Source: DASSFZ01 sp035292585
GTDB lineage: Bacteria; Chloroflexota; Anaerolineae; Fen-1058
Direction: 5' to 3'
Length of the DNA stretch: 64,000 nt
Assembly: GCA_035292585.1 (NCBI GenBank)
Contig: DATDPU010000118.1
Span: 10,226-74,225 of the forward strand
A program made the position numbers and the translations under genes. Numbering within the stretch: position 1 is the first letter of the stretch; every line of letters begins with the position of its first letter. Positions 1 through 7,716 of the stretch are shown here, piece by piece. The notes under the pieces are model-generated. The model ran no database searches, was not told the DNA's origin, and saw only the letters and a list, made by a program, of their open reading frames with translations.

Positions 1-396
1 CAGCGCCAGCAGTCTATCGATCTTGTCGCGGTGCTTGCGCTCTGCGAGACTCTGCCCGTCGATCAGCAGCGGCAGGGCGATGTTTTCCTCGGCAGTCAGC
101 GTCGGCACCAGGTTGTAGAACTGAAAGATGAACCCGACTTTGCGCCGCCGCACGAGGGTGATGTCGTTGTCGCTCAGTTTGGAGAGCGGCTGGCCGGCCA
201 GCGTGATCTCCCCATCGCTCGGCTCGTCCAGCCCGCCGAGCAGGTGCAGCAGCGTCGATTTGCCCGAGCCCGACGGCCCCATAATCGCGACGAACTCGCC
301 TTGGTTGACGACCAAATTCACCCCATTGAGCGCGCTGACGGTCACGTCGCCCATCTGGTATTGCTTCTTCACCTGCACGGTTTCGAGAACGGCCAT
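1..396 (-). CDS. ABC transporter ATP-binding protein, MacB/LolD type (partial)
   Basis: This is the first 132 codons of an ATPase that runs off the left edge of the window. The frame reads MAVLETVQVKKQYQMGDV, then the Walker A GPSGSGKST near residues 40-48 and the Q-loop region VGFIFQFYNLVPTLTAEEN near residue 100. The 'FQFYNLVPTLTA.EN' wording is typical of the MacB/LolD/FtsE group, which drives lipoprotein or macrolide-type export machines with an FtsX-like permease. The start is supported by GAAAGGAGAG seven bases upstream. The signature motif and Walker B lie outside the window, so the partner permease cannot be named. Confidence 0.9.
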   Translation of the reverse strand, partial: MAVLETVQVKKQYQMGDVTVSALNGVNLVVNQGEFVAIMGPSGSGKSTLLHLLGGLDEPSDGEITLAGQPLSKLSDNDITLVRRRKVGFIFQFYNLVPTLTAEENIALPLLIDGQSLAERKHRDKIDRLLAL

Positions 397-496
397 CCGA
401 CTCTCCTTTCATCCGCGAATCACGCCAACCGCATCATCGCGCAGCGCATGTATCCGTATAGGCGCGGATCGTTCGGTCAGGCCGCGCCAGAGGCTA

Positions 497-685
497 CGCT
501 AAGATGATACAGCTAACTTTGTAAGTCACCTTACGCAGGTTGCTCCCCGACCGCGTCCTCGCGGTCGGCTCATTGGCCGGAAACGCCCGTACCCTCCGCT
601 ACGCTACGGGCATCTTCGACGAGGACGCGGGCTTCGAGCGAAGTTGAACGGCGGCTGCGCTAAGATGATACAGCTAACTTTGTAA
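497..685. repeat. R2 repeat copy flanked by 28-bp perfect direct repeats
   Basis: Perfect 28-bp copies (starting CGCTAAGATGATACAGC) lie at 497-524 and 658-685. Between them, from about 526, is a copy of the dispersed R2 family: it opens with TCACCTTACGCAG, continues with a GACCGCGtcctCGCGGTC hairpin and an 'AACGCCCG' arm, and closes with 'GAACGGCGGCTGCG'. The same order is seen at 50279-50363 and 58924-59039. The right terminal repeat of R2 (GCGTAAGGTGAGT) is replaced here by the direct repeat. The rest of 397-695 shows no gene. Confidence 0.75.
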
Positions 686-695
686 ATGAAAGTAA

Positions 696-842
696 CCGAA
701 GGCCAGCGCCCTCCATCTGAGCCAACCCGACGCGCTCAACTATGGTCAGGCGCTGGCGATGAACATGTTGTTAATGCTGGTTGTACCGGTCGGGCTGATC
801 GCGATCGAGCGGTTCAGGTTCGGGGAGGTGGGGGAGTTCTGA
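696..842 (+). pseudogene. C-terminal remnant of an iron/thiamine-type ABC permease
   Basis: The frame from 696 to the TGA at 842 reads PKASALHLSQPDALNYGQ, then an ALAMNMLLMLVVPVGLIAIE membrane helix, then RFRFGEVGEF. This resembles the last transmembrane helix of FbpB/ThiP-type permeases, and it sits directly upstream of an FbpC/PotA-like ATPase, where such a permease belongs. There is an in-frame stop at 693-695 and no start codon. The repeat ending at 685 abuts the remnant, so the rest of the gene appears to have been removed at that junction. Family assignment is from sequence impression and gene order only. Confidence 0.6.
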
Positions 843-843
843 G

Positions 844-849
844 TATAAT
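844..849 (+). promoter_or_regulatory. -10 box placing the transcript start at the ATG of the ATPase-DUF402 gene
   Basis: A perfect TATAAT lies six bases before the ATG at 856 and overlaps the end of the permease remnant. If used, it would give a leaderless mRNA, which fits the lack of a Shine-Dalgarno site there. No convincing -35 box was found. Confidence 0.4.
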
Positions 850-855
850 AACTCC

Positions 856-2382
856 ATGCCCCTGCTCCAAGCCTCTCATATCCACAAATCCTTCGACGGC
901 ACGCCCGTTCTGCGCGATGTTTCCTTTGACGTCGACGCAGGCGCGATCGTGTGCCTGCTCGGCCCATCCGGCTGCGGCAAGACCACGCTGCTGCGCGTCG
1001 TCGCCGGACTCGAAACGCCCGACGCCGGCGTGGTGACGTTCGCGGGGCGCGACCTGGCGCACGCGCCGATTCACGAACGCGGCTTCGGGTTGATGTTCCA
1101 GGACTTCGCGTTGTTCCCGCACAAGAACGTGTGGGAGAATGTGATCTTCGGGCTGCGGATGCAGAACTTGCCGCGCGATCAGATTGAGGAACAGGCGCAC
1201 GCGGCGCTTGAACTCGTGGGCTTGACGGGCTTCGAAGCGCGCGACGTGAACGAACTCTCCGGCGGCGAGAAACAGCGCGTCGCACTGGCGCGCAGCCTGG
1301 CGCCCCGGCCCCGTTTGCTGATGCTCGATGAACCGCTCGGCTCGCTCGATCGAAAACTGCGCGAAGAGCTGCTGCACGAGTTGCGACGCATCCTCAAGCG
1401 CGCCGGACTCACTTCGATTTACGTGACGCACGATCAGCAGGAAGCCTTCGCCATCGCCGACCGGGTGGCGATCATGAACGCCGGGCGCATCGAGCAGATC
1501 GGCGCGCCGCAGGACGTGTATCGCCAGCCGGCGTCCGAGTGGGTCGCGCGCTTCCTCGGCCTGAGCAACCTGCTGCCCGGCATCGCTCGCGCGGATGCGA
1601 CGATCGAAACACCGATCGGCCTTCTCCGCATCGAGGCTTCTGAAGCGGCGAATGAGCAGGTGATGGTGTTGATTCGACCCGACGCGGCGAGGCGCGCCGA
1701 CGGCGCACAACCGAACACCGTCGAAGGCACGCTGATCGAGCAGTCGTTTCGAGGCGGGCATACCCGCGCACTTGTCCGGGTGGGCGAGGTTGACCTCACG
1801 CTGGAATTCAGCGCGTCAACCGAATTGCCCGAAGCCGGCCAGCGCATTCGGCTGGCGCTCAAACCCAATTCGATTTCGATTCTGCGCCAGCCCCACTCGA
1901 TGACGGTCAGAAAGCTCAACCGGCACGGCGAGCTGGTCTGGTCGTACCCCAGCATCGTCCTGGAACGCGGCGCCAACTACGTGCGTCTCGAGGCGCGCTT
2001 CAATCGCGAACGCCTGGATTTGGGTTACACGGTCTTCGCGCCGGGCGACCGCTTTGTCGAATGGTTCTTCAACGATCGTTGGTACAATATCTTTGAAGTC
2101 CACGCGCAAGGCGATGACCACCTCAAAGGTTGGTATTGCAACGTGACGAAACCGGCGATGATCGAGAGCGACAGCGTATCGGCGGTCGATTTAGCGCTGG
2201 ATGTCTGGATCGGGCCAGATGGATCGATCCGCGTTTTGGACGAGGACGAGTTTGCCGCGCTCGATCTGCCCGACGCCGAGCGGCGGGCCGCACGCGACGC
2301 CCTGGAGCAGCTCAAGTCGCGGGCGCGCGAGCGCCGTCCGCCGTTCGATGGTTCGCAGCGAATAGGAGCACTGAATGGTTGA
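856..2382 (+). CDS. ABC ATPase (FbpC/PotA-like, with TOBE) fused to a DUF402 domain
   Basis: Residues 1-235 form a complete importer-type ATPase: Walker A GPSGCGKTT near residue 36, Q-loop MFQDFALFPHKNV, signature LSGGEKQR, Walker B LLMLDEPLG, and H-loop YVTHDQQEA. A TOBE-like region follows up to about residue 345 (ALKPNSISIL). Without a stop the frame then continues into 'MTVRKLNRHGELVWSYPS...GANYVRLEARFNRE...WFFNDRWYNIFEVH', the pattern of DUF402/FomD-type proteins, which are normally separate proteins of about 150-180 residues. An internal ATG at 1897 could in principle start the DUF402 part on its own. The partner permease survives only as the fragment at 696-842. The stop overlaps the next gene by 8 bases. 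Confidence 0.85.
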   Translation: MPLLQASHIHKSFDGTPVLRDVSFDVDAGAIVCLLGPSGCGKTTLLRVVAGLETPDAGVVTFAGRDLAHAPIHERGFGLMFQDFALFPHKNVWENVIFGLRMQNLPRDQIEEQAHAALELVGLTGFEARDVNELSGGEKQRVALARSLAPRPRLLMLDEPLGSLDRKLREELLHELRRILKRAGLTSIYVTHDQQEAFAIADRVAIMNAGRIEQIGAPQDVYRQPASEWVARFLGLSNLLPGIARADATIETPIGLLRIEASEAANEQVMVLIRPDAARRADGAQPNTVEGTLIEQSFRGGHTRALVRVGEVDLTLEFSASTELPEAGQRIRLALKPNSISILRQPHSMTVRKLNRHGELVWSYPSIVLERGANYVRLEARFNRERLDLGYTVFAPGDRFVEWFFNDRWYNIFEVHAQGDDHLKGWYCNVTKPAMIESDSVSAVDLALDVWIGPDGSIRVLDEDEFAALDLPDAERRAARDALEQLKSRARERRPPFDGSQRIGALNG

Positions 2383-2869
2383 AACACTGGAAGAAGTTGT
2401 CGGGCAGCTGTTGATCGAACAGAGGCTCACGCTCGCGTTGGGCGAATCGTGCACCGGCGGGTTGATCGGACATCGCCTGACGAACGTGCCCGGCAGCTCG
2501 ACCTATTTCCTCGGCGGGATTATCGCGTATGCCTACGAAGCGAAGGAGCGCCTGCTCGAAGTGAAGCACAACACGCTGTACGAACACGGCGCGGTCAGCG
2601 CGGAGACGGCGCTCGAAATGGCGCGCGGCGCGCGCCGGGCCTTGGGCGCCGATATTGGCGTCAGCGTCACCGGCATCGCCGGGCCGGGCGGCGGGCTGCC
2701 GGGCAAGCCGGTCGGGTTGGTGTACATCGGGCTATCGGCGCGGGATATCGAACGGGTGGAGCGCTGCGTGTGGGACAGCGATCGCGCGGGGAACAAGGTG
2801 TTGTCGGCCGAAGCGGCGTTGTCGATGCTGAAGGAATATCTGGAGAAAGGGGACACGGATAAACACTGA
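2375..2869 (+). CDS. pncC: CinA C-terminal domain protein, nicotinamide-nucleotide amidohydrolase
   Basis: A 164-residue stand-alone CinA_C domain. It has the family hallmarks LALGESCTGGLIGHRLTNVPGSS near residues 20-42, YAYEAKERLLEV, GAVSAETA, and SVTGIAGPGGG near residue 100. In the family this domain deamidates NMN to nicotinic acid mononucleotide in pyridine nucleotide recycling. The N-terminal MoCF-like domain of full CinA is absent, as in PncC proteins. It overlaps the upstream ATPase-DUF402 gene, suggesting translational coupling. A CACGGAT/ATCCGTG inverted repeat around the stop may act as a weak terminator. Confidence 0.9.
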   Translation: MVETLEEVVGQLLIEQRLTLALGESCTGGLIGHRLTNVPGSSTYFLGGIIAYAYEAKERLLEVKHNTLYEHGAVSAETALEMARGARRALGADIGVSVTGIAGPGGGLPGKPVGLVYIGLSARDIERVERCVWDSDRAGNKVLSAEAALSMLKEYLEKGDTDKH

Positions 2870-2922
2870 TCCGTGTTGATCAGGAAAGCACAATACTATC
2901 TTGGCGTCTTCGTGGTGAAGTT

Positions 2923-4314
2923 TTACACGGCAAGCGCGGGAATGACAAAGCGGTACAGGGCGTAGATAGCGAGCGCAGCAAGCGCGGCGAAGGCGGCGGC
3001 GAAGACCAGTGCGTTGATCGGGCGCGGGAGCAGTCGCGTCCAACGCTCAAGCCCGATCGAGAAGACCAATCCCAGCGGCGCCAGCGCCGGATAGAGATAG
3101 CGGCCCTGGTGTTGGACGAAGGTGAAGTTGTAGAAAATATAGTAGGCGAAGGTGAGGAAGGTAAGCAGCGAGAGAAGGAAAGCGGGCAGGCGGGTTGGGT
3201 GGATGGTTTGATGGTTAGTTGGCTGGTTGGTTCGGAAGCACCACAACCAGCCGAGTACGGCGATGAAGGACAGCATGCCGAGCGCGAGATAGAACGGGTC
3301 GGGCATCGGCACGCCCATCCAGCCGAATTGTCCCCAGAACGAGTGAAAAGTTGTGGTCAACGCTCCAATCAAAAATGGGCCGAAGCCCAAACGCGCAATC
3401 CAATCGGAGGTCAGCGGCTGGCCCACGACGACGGCGTTGTGGTTCGCCAGGCCCAGGATATCGAGGCCGCCGTACACGCTCACGTTGCGCAGCCACCACA
3501 GCGCGCCGAGAGCGAGGGCGGGAAGGAAGACGAGCAGGAGGCGAGAGGCAAGAGGCGAGAGGCGTGAAACGTGATACGTGATACGTGATACGTGATACGC
3601 GATCAGCGCCACGAAGACGACCGGCGCAAGCAAGTAGTTGGTTCCTTTGGTCAGAAACCCCAGCCCCAGCAAGACCCCGAGCGTTAGCAAGCCCCTGTTG
3701 CGTGATGAGTTTAGAGTTTCCACCCGCTCCGGGTTCGATACGCGAAGCGTCTGCAACAACGTCAGCGCCAGCAGCAATTCCGCCAACGAATCGTTGTTGA
3801 CCCCGGCCAGCATCGCGATGTGCTGCGGGATGAACGCGACAAAAGCAGATGTGCCGAGCGCCCACGCAAGTCGGTTGGGGTGAATTTCGCGGACGATGAG
3901 GAAGGCCACGACAATCAACGCTCCGCCGAACGCCACCGACACCAAGCGGAGCGCGAACAGATTGCCGCCCGTCAGCGCGTAAACCGGCGCGGCGAGCAGG
4001 TAGTACAGCGGCGGCTGCCAATACTCATAGCGTAATGGATCGATCGACAAGCGGGGGGTGTTGGCGGGGTGGGTGAACTGCTCGTTGTATAGCTGATCGT
4101 AGTCGCCCGTGCGGAGCACCGGCACGGCGCGATTCTCCACAACGTAGCGCACGTAATTGTAATGCGCCGGCTCGTCGGGCACTTGCCAGGCCGGCGTGCG
4201 CGCCGCATACTGAAGGGCGATGGCGAAGTAAGCGAGGAGGATTACGGCTAAGCCGGACGAGGCGTGAAGCGTGAAACGTGAGACGTATGGGGGAACACGC
4301 GTTTCATCCCTCAT
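2923..4314 (-). CDS. Multispanning membrane protein, GT-C / DUF2142-like glycosyltransferase candidate
   Basis: About 460 residues with roughly ten hydrophobic helices. The first loop has PAWQVPDEPAHYNYVRYVVE, where the Asp-Glu-Pro-x-H pattern resembles the metal/lipid-phosphosugar binding loop of GT-C enzymes and DUF2142 proteins. WQPPLYYLL follows before the second helix, also typical. The likely role is transfer of a sugar from a polyprenyl phosphate on the outer face of the membrane, but substrate is unknown. ATG 4314 is chosen; a TTG at 4332 overlaps comEA. Two places encode VSR(I/F)TYH-type peptides from tandem GATACGTGATACGT DNA repeats (near 3560-3600 and 4262-4292), probably repeat insertions read in frame. 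Confidence 0.7.
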   Translation of the reverse strand: MRDETRVPPYVSRFTLHASSGLAVILLAYFAIALQYAARTPAWQVPDEPAHYNYVRYVVENRAVPVLRTGDYDQLYNEQFTHPANTPRLSIDPLRYEYWQPPLYYLLAAPVYALTGGNLFALRLVSVAFGGALIVVAFLIVREIHPNRLAWALGTSAFVAFIPQHIAMLAGVNNDSLAELLLALTLLQTLRVSNPERVETLNSSRNRGLLTLGVLLGLGFLTKGTNYLLAPVVFVALIAYHVSRITYHVSRLSPLASRLLLVFLPALALGALWWLRNVSVYGGLDILGLANHNAVVVGQPLTSDWIARLGFGPFLIGALTTTFHSFWGQFGWMGVPMPDPFYLALGMLSFIAVLGWLWCFRTNQPTNHQTIHPTRLPAFLLSLLTFLTFAYYIFYNFTFVQHQGRYLYPALAPLGLVFSIGLERWTRLLPRPINALVFAAAFAALAALAIYALYRFVIPALAV

Positions 4315-4321
4315 CCTTGCG

Positions 4322-4915
4322 TTACGGCCCAACTGTGATCAAGTCTTTGATCTTCTCGAACAGCGCGTCGCCGATGCCCTTCACTTCTTTGATCTGATCG
4401 AGCGCTGTGAACGGCCCATTGGCTTGTCGATAATCGATGATGCGCTGGGCGATGGCCGGGCCGATGCCGGGCAGCGCGTCCAGCTGTTCGAGCGTGGCGG
4501 TGTTAATATCGATCGGCGCGCCGGGTAGCGCACTCTCCCCGGACGATGCACCGGGCGCGGGAACGACTTCGCCCAGGTGTGGAAAATGCACCTGCATCCC
4601 ATCGCTGAGCGCCGCAGCCAGGTTGATGCGATCGAGATCGGCATCCACGGCCGGGCCGCCGGCCGCATTCATCGCATCCTTGACGATGCTGCCGATCGAG
4701 AGCGAATAAACATCGGGGTGCTTCACCGCGCCGCTGACGTAAACCAGGATAGCCGAAACCGGGATCGGCGTGGGCGTTTCGGCTGGCGTCGGGCGCAACG
4801 TGACGATGATGCCGGGCGACGCGGGCGCTGGTCGCAGCACCAGGAAGATCACGAAACCGGCCAGGGCCGTCAGTACGATCATGATCGGCACGCGCAAATG
4901 CTGCAAGCGATCCAT
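4322..4915 (-). CDS. comEA: ComEA-like helix-hairpin-helix DNA-binding protein
   Basis: A 197-residue protein with an N-terminal anchor (residues 9-28), a short Pro/Thr linker, an SLBB-like domain (VYVSGAVKHPDVYSLSIGS, residues 55-110) and a C-terminal HhH pair (DINTATLEQLDALPGIGPAIAQRI and IKEVKGIGDALFEKI). This is the full architecture of ComEA, the surface receptor that binds incoming DNA in natural transformation. GGAGAGG lies eight bases before the ATG. It is upstream of and nearly overlaps the GT-C gene. No comEC is present in the window. Confidence 0.88.
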   Translation of the reverse strand: MDRLQHLRVPIMIVLTALAGFVIFLVLRPAPASPGIIVTLRPTPAETPTPIPVSAILVYVSGAVKHPDVYSLSIGSIVKDAMNAAGGPAVDADLDRINLAAALSDGMQVHFPHLGEVVPAPGASSGESALPGAPIDINTATLEQLDALPGIGPAIAQRIIDYRQANGPFTALDQIKEVKGIGDALFEKIKDLITVGP

Positions 4916-4997
4916 CGCAACCTCTCCTCACTGTATGCAGGAGGCCACTCGTGAAAGGTACGATGGGGCGGCGATGCCGAGTGCTCCACAAGGTTGA

Positions 4998-6122
4998 CTA
5001 TTCCTCATTCACCAGGGCGAAATCGTCCAGCGGGACCTGTCGCACCTTCTGTTCCAGGTATTTGCCAATCCGGGCTTGATCCATATTCACCAGTTCGTGC
5101 TTGAAACCCAGCACCCGATTCAGTTCACGCGCCACCTGCTGAGGCCAGTAGGCTGCGCTCATTTGCACGATTGTTCCATCGACGGCCTGCGCCAACCGCT
5201 CGATACGGCTTCCCAGGCCTACCCGATCGACGATGATGATCGTTGCCAAATACCAGCGCGAGCGGCCCATCAATATCTCGCGCTCGAACCGCGTCACTTT
5301 GTCCAACGAAATCTCCGGATTGCCTCGACCAATAAAACCGATGTCGAACCTTACCCCCTTGCCGGCTTCGTACAGCAATGTCGCATCGCTCTCGCGCCTC
5401 TCGCCGCGCGACGCCAGCCAGAACACGCGCTTCAGATTACCCAGCTGTCCCGGTGGAACGTGCTTGAAGCCCAAGATGTGAAGCAGGGAACCGAGAATCA
5501 GCTTTTCAAACAGCTTGCCGTAAGCAGACTTCTCCGAGCCGCGAATGGCTAACGTCTGCGCTCCGATCGTGTTGAGCAAATACGTCAACATTAACCAGTC
5601 GACTTCAGCCTTAGCGTTAGCGCCTATCTTCAGCACGCCGCTGAGCTCCCCATGCTCTTGCACGTGGCGAGCGATAACTTCGCGGCACGCCTCAACATAC
5701 CGATCACGATACTCGGCGAGCGATTCGCGCTCGTCTCGAAGAACATTTTGAAAAGCCTTGTCCGTGAGGCCTAGCACCCACTGAGCAAGCCACCGTTCCG
5801 ACTTCTTCAGCCGACCGCGCGCCAGGACGTTAACGGCCAAGTCGGGCAAACGCTTCACAAAGTCAGCCGAACTGGCCGCGCCTTTCACGAACAGGTTGAC
5901 TGTCGCCAAGTTAAGCGTAGCGATCCGGCGGCGGGTCAAAACCTCGGTAGACTCACGCAGGTTCTTCCCGGTCAACACATCCAACACTACTCCACGCACA
6001 ACGTCCATCCCAATCTGTCGAATAAACTCCTTACCGCCGGACTCGAGCAGCTTGAGCGCAGCGGGCGACAGCAGCTCGCTGAGTGTGGTCACTTCGGGTA
6101 GAGTGCCGTACAGCTTGGGCAT
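4998..6122 (-). CDS. Probable type II restriction endonuclease
   Basis: A 374-residue soluble protein starting 8 bases after the stop of a DNA methyltransferase, the usual pairing for a type II restriction system. No family is certain; the C-terminal half contains RFDIGFIGRGNPEISLDKVT near residues 275-295, which could hold a divergent PD-(D/E)xK core, although a clean ExK is not visible. The CfrBI family is a candidate, because its methyltransferase is also an N4-cytosine enzyme. The protein is mostly helical in the N-terminal half and has no membrane segment. Function is inferred mainly from context. Confidence 0.55.
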   Translation of the reverse strand: MPKLYGTLPEVTTLSELLSPAALKLLESGGKEFIRQIGMDVVRGVVLDVLTGKNLRESTEVLTRRRIATLNLATVNLFVKGAASSADFVKRLPDLAVNVLARGRLKKSERWLAQWVLGLTDKAFQNVLRDERESLAEYRDRYVEACREVIARHVQEHGELSGVLKIGANAKAEVDWLMLTYLLNTIGAQTLAIRGSEKSAYGKLFEKLILGSLLHILGFKHVPPGQLGNLKRVFWLASRGERRESDATLLYEAGKGVRFDIGFIGRGNPEISLDKVTRFEREILMGRSRWYLATIIIVDRVGLGSRIERLAQAVDGTIVQMSAAYWPQQVARELNRVLGFKHELVNMDQARIGKYLEQKVRQVPLDDFALVNEE

Positions 6123-6130
6123 GGCGCGGC

Positions 6131-7327
6131 TTAGAAGAGCATATCAGAAGCTGCGATCGGTGGGCAATTGATCGTCAGCACGTTCTCGGCGTCCTGGCCA
6201 AGCCAGGACTTTGCTTCCGTCCGAATGACATCGACGTAGTTGGCATCCTGCTCGATCAGCACGAAGCGCCGCCCCAATTTGGCGGCGGCCTCGCCTACCG
6301 TGCCAATCCCCGCAAAAGGATCGAGCACGACATCGCCCTTGAAGGAGTAGTAAGCAACCACTCGCTCGGCCAACTCGACGGGGAAGATCGCCGGGTGACG
6401 TTTGTCGTAAGCGGGCTTGATCCGCCACACATTGGTTCGCTCGTAATCGTCGTCGATCCGCGAGGTCTTGACCAAAGCCGGATCGGGATGCGCGCGAATG
6501 TTCCAATCGATCAGTTTGGGCGTGCGCTTACGATAAACCAGGATATATTCCGTTACCGGCACCGGCTTATACTGGAGCGGGTTGCGATCGGCTGCAAATC
6601 GACGCCCGCGACCCGTCGCCCAGCCCGCGCCTTCAGGCTTCTCCCAAATAATGTCGTCCAGAAAGTCATACGCCTCTTCGATGAAAAGTCGATGAACATC
6701 AAAGGGCACGGCGAGCCTGTGTGAGGCCTCGTTACGGCTCGCGCGCCTGACCAGCACCGGCGCGACGTTCATGACGAAGAACCGCCCTTCGGCTAAAACC
6801 CGGTGAACATTATGCAGCACCCGGCGTAGCTTGAGCAGGTACTCCTCATACGTCAGGTAATCGGTATACTCCGGCCGCGCGTTGTAGTACGGCGGCGAGG
6901 TGAACACCAGATCGACGCTGCCCGCCGGCAAATCTTGAAGAACCTGTTCGCAATCGCCCAGGGCGATGGTGTTTCGCAAGGTCGAGAGCGAATACTTCCC
7001 GTTGGCAGGCGAGGCAGATCGCGTGCGAGTGATCGGCTCGCGCCCCAACAGGCGCGCCGCCAGCGTCTCCGGCGCAGTCGACTTGCCCTCTACCACGAGT
7101 GAAGTGTGCGCATCGATCACGACTTCGCCGATGCGCGCGCGGCTGGCCTTATTCAAAAGAGGAACGCGCCAGACGTGATACCGATCATCGATCTCAGGCA
7201 AGCCGAATCCGATGGTCTTTTGCAAGCGCGCGCGCTCAAGCCAAACCGTTGCGACTTGCTTGGCAGAGCGCACATCCAGGATATGGTACTTTCGGCGCTC
7301 CGCGACGGTTGGTTTTCGTCCCGCCAT
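6131..7327 (-). CDS. DNA methyltransferase, beta class, probable N4-cytosine
   Basis: About 398 residues. Catalytic motif IV is TSPPYYNARPEY (near residue 155) and the SAM-binding motif I is VVLDPFAGIGTVGEAA (near residue 340). The order IV then I is the beta class, and SPPY favours cytosine-N4 (or adenine-N6) methylation. YILVYRKR and VWRIKP blocks between them are typical of this family. The first 130 residues are an extra N-terminal region that may contact DNA. ATG 7327 is preferred over an upstream GTG because GGGAGCAGGC precedes it. It is co-transcribed with the putative nuclease downstream and would protect the host site. Confidence 0.88.
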   Translation of the reverse strand: MAGRKPTVAERRKYHILDVRSAKQVATVWLERARLQKTIGFGLPEIDDRYHVWRVPLLNKASRARIGEVVIDAHTSLVVEGKSTAPETLAARLLGREPITRTRSASPANGKYSLSTLRNTIALGDCEQVLQDLPAGSVDLVFTSPPYYNARPEYTDYLTYEEYLLKLRRVLHNVHRVLAEGRFFVMNVAPVLVRRASRNEASHRLAVPFDVHRLFIEEAYDFLDDIIWEKPEGAGWATGRGRRFAADRNPLQYKPVPVTEYILVYRKRTPKLIDWNIRAHPDPALVKTSRIDDDYERTNVWRIKPAYDKRHPAIFPVELAERVVAYYSFKGDVVLDPFAGIGTVGEAAAKLGRRFVLIEQDANYVDVIRTEAKSWLGQDAENVLTINCPPIAASDMLF

Positions 7328-7363
7328 GCCTGCTCCCACTCAGAAGGTCAATGCCCGCAAGTA

Positions 7364-7684
7364 TCAGCCTTCCAAGACCACCGCCGTGCCGCTGGCGCTT
7401 ACCATCAGCATCGAGCCTTGCCCCACCGTTTCGTAGTCCAGGTCGATGCCGACGATGGCGTTCGCGCCGAGCGCGGCGGCCTGTTCCTGCATTTCGCCCA
7501 GCGCGATGTCTTTCGCCTTGCGCAGCTCTTGCTCGTAGGCGGCTGAACGCCCGCCGATGATGTCGGTGATGCCGGCCAGGAAGTCGCGCACGATGTTCGC
7601 GCCGAGAATCGCCTCGCCGCTGACGATGCCGAGATATTGGGTGCTGCGCCGGCCTTCGATGGTCGGCGTTGTAGATAGCAGCAT
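7364..7684 (-). CDS. YbjQ family protein (UPF0145 / DUF74)
   Basis: A 106-residue protein with the family landmarks YLGIVSGEAILGANIVRDF, ARGLGEM-like 'ALGEMQEQAAALGANAIVGI' and the terminal SASGTAVVLE. Members form a pentameric fold and have been called heavy-metal-binding, but their role is not settled. GAGGAG precedes the ATG. It lies between the restriction-modification pair and metG, with no obvious functional link. Confidence 0.9.
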   Translation of the reverse strand: MLLSTTPTIEGRRSTQYLGIVSGEAILGANIVRDFLAGITDIIGGRSAAYEQELRKAKDIALGEMQEQAAALGANAIVGIDLDYETVGQGSMLMVSASGTAVVLEG

Positions 7685-7716
7685 ATATGACTCCTCACCC
7701 TCAACTTGACGGACAG

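Noticed and set aside
814..1761. 315-codon minus-strand frame opposite the ABC ATPase
   Set aside because: It is the complement of an ATPase with all catalytic motifs, and has no Shine-Dalgarno or recognisable domain.
856..2382. Possibility that this ATPase is ModC for the ModAB genes at 53-55 kb
   Set aside because: It is 51 kb away, is preceded by an iron-type permease remnant, and carries DUF402 instead of a molybdate-binding MOP domain.
3555..3605. GATACGTGATACGT tandem run as a CRISPR array
   Set aside because: The unit is about 10 bp without spacers and lies in a coding frame; it is a simple tandem repeat.
7099..7560. Plus-strand frames of about 150 codons near 7.1-7.6 kb
   Set aside because: They are antisense to the methyltransferase and YbjQ genes, which have clear family motifs.
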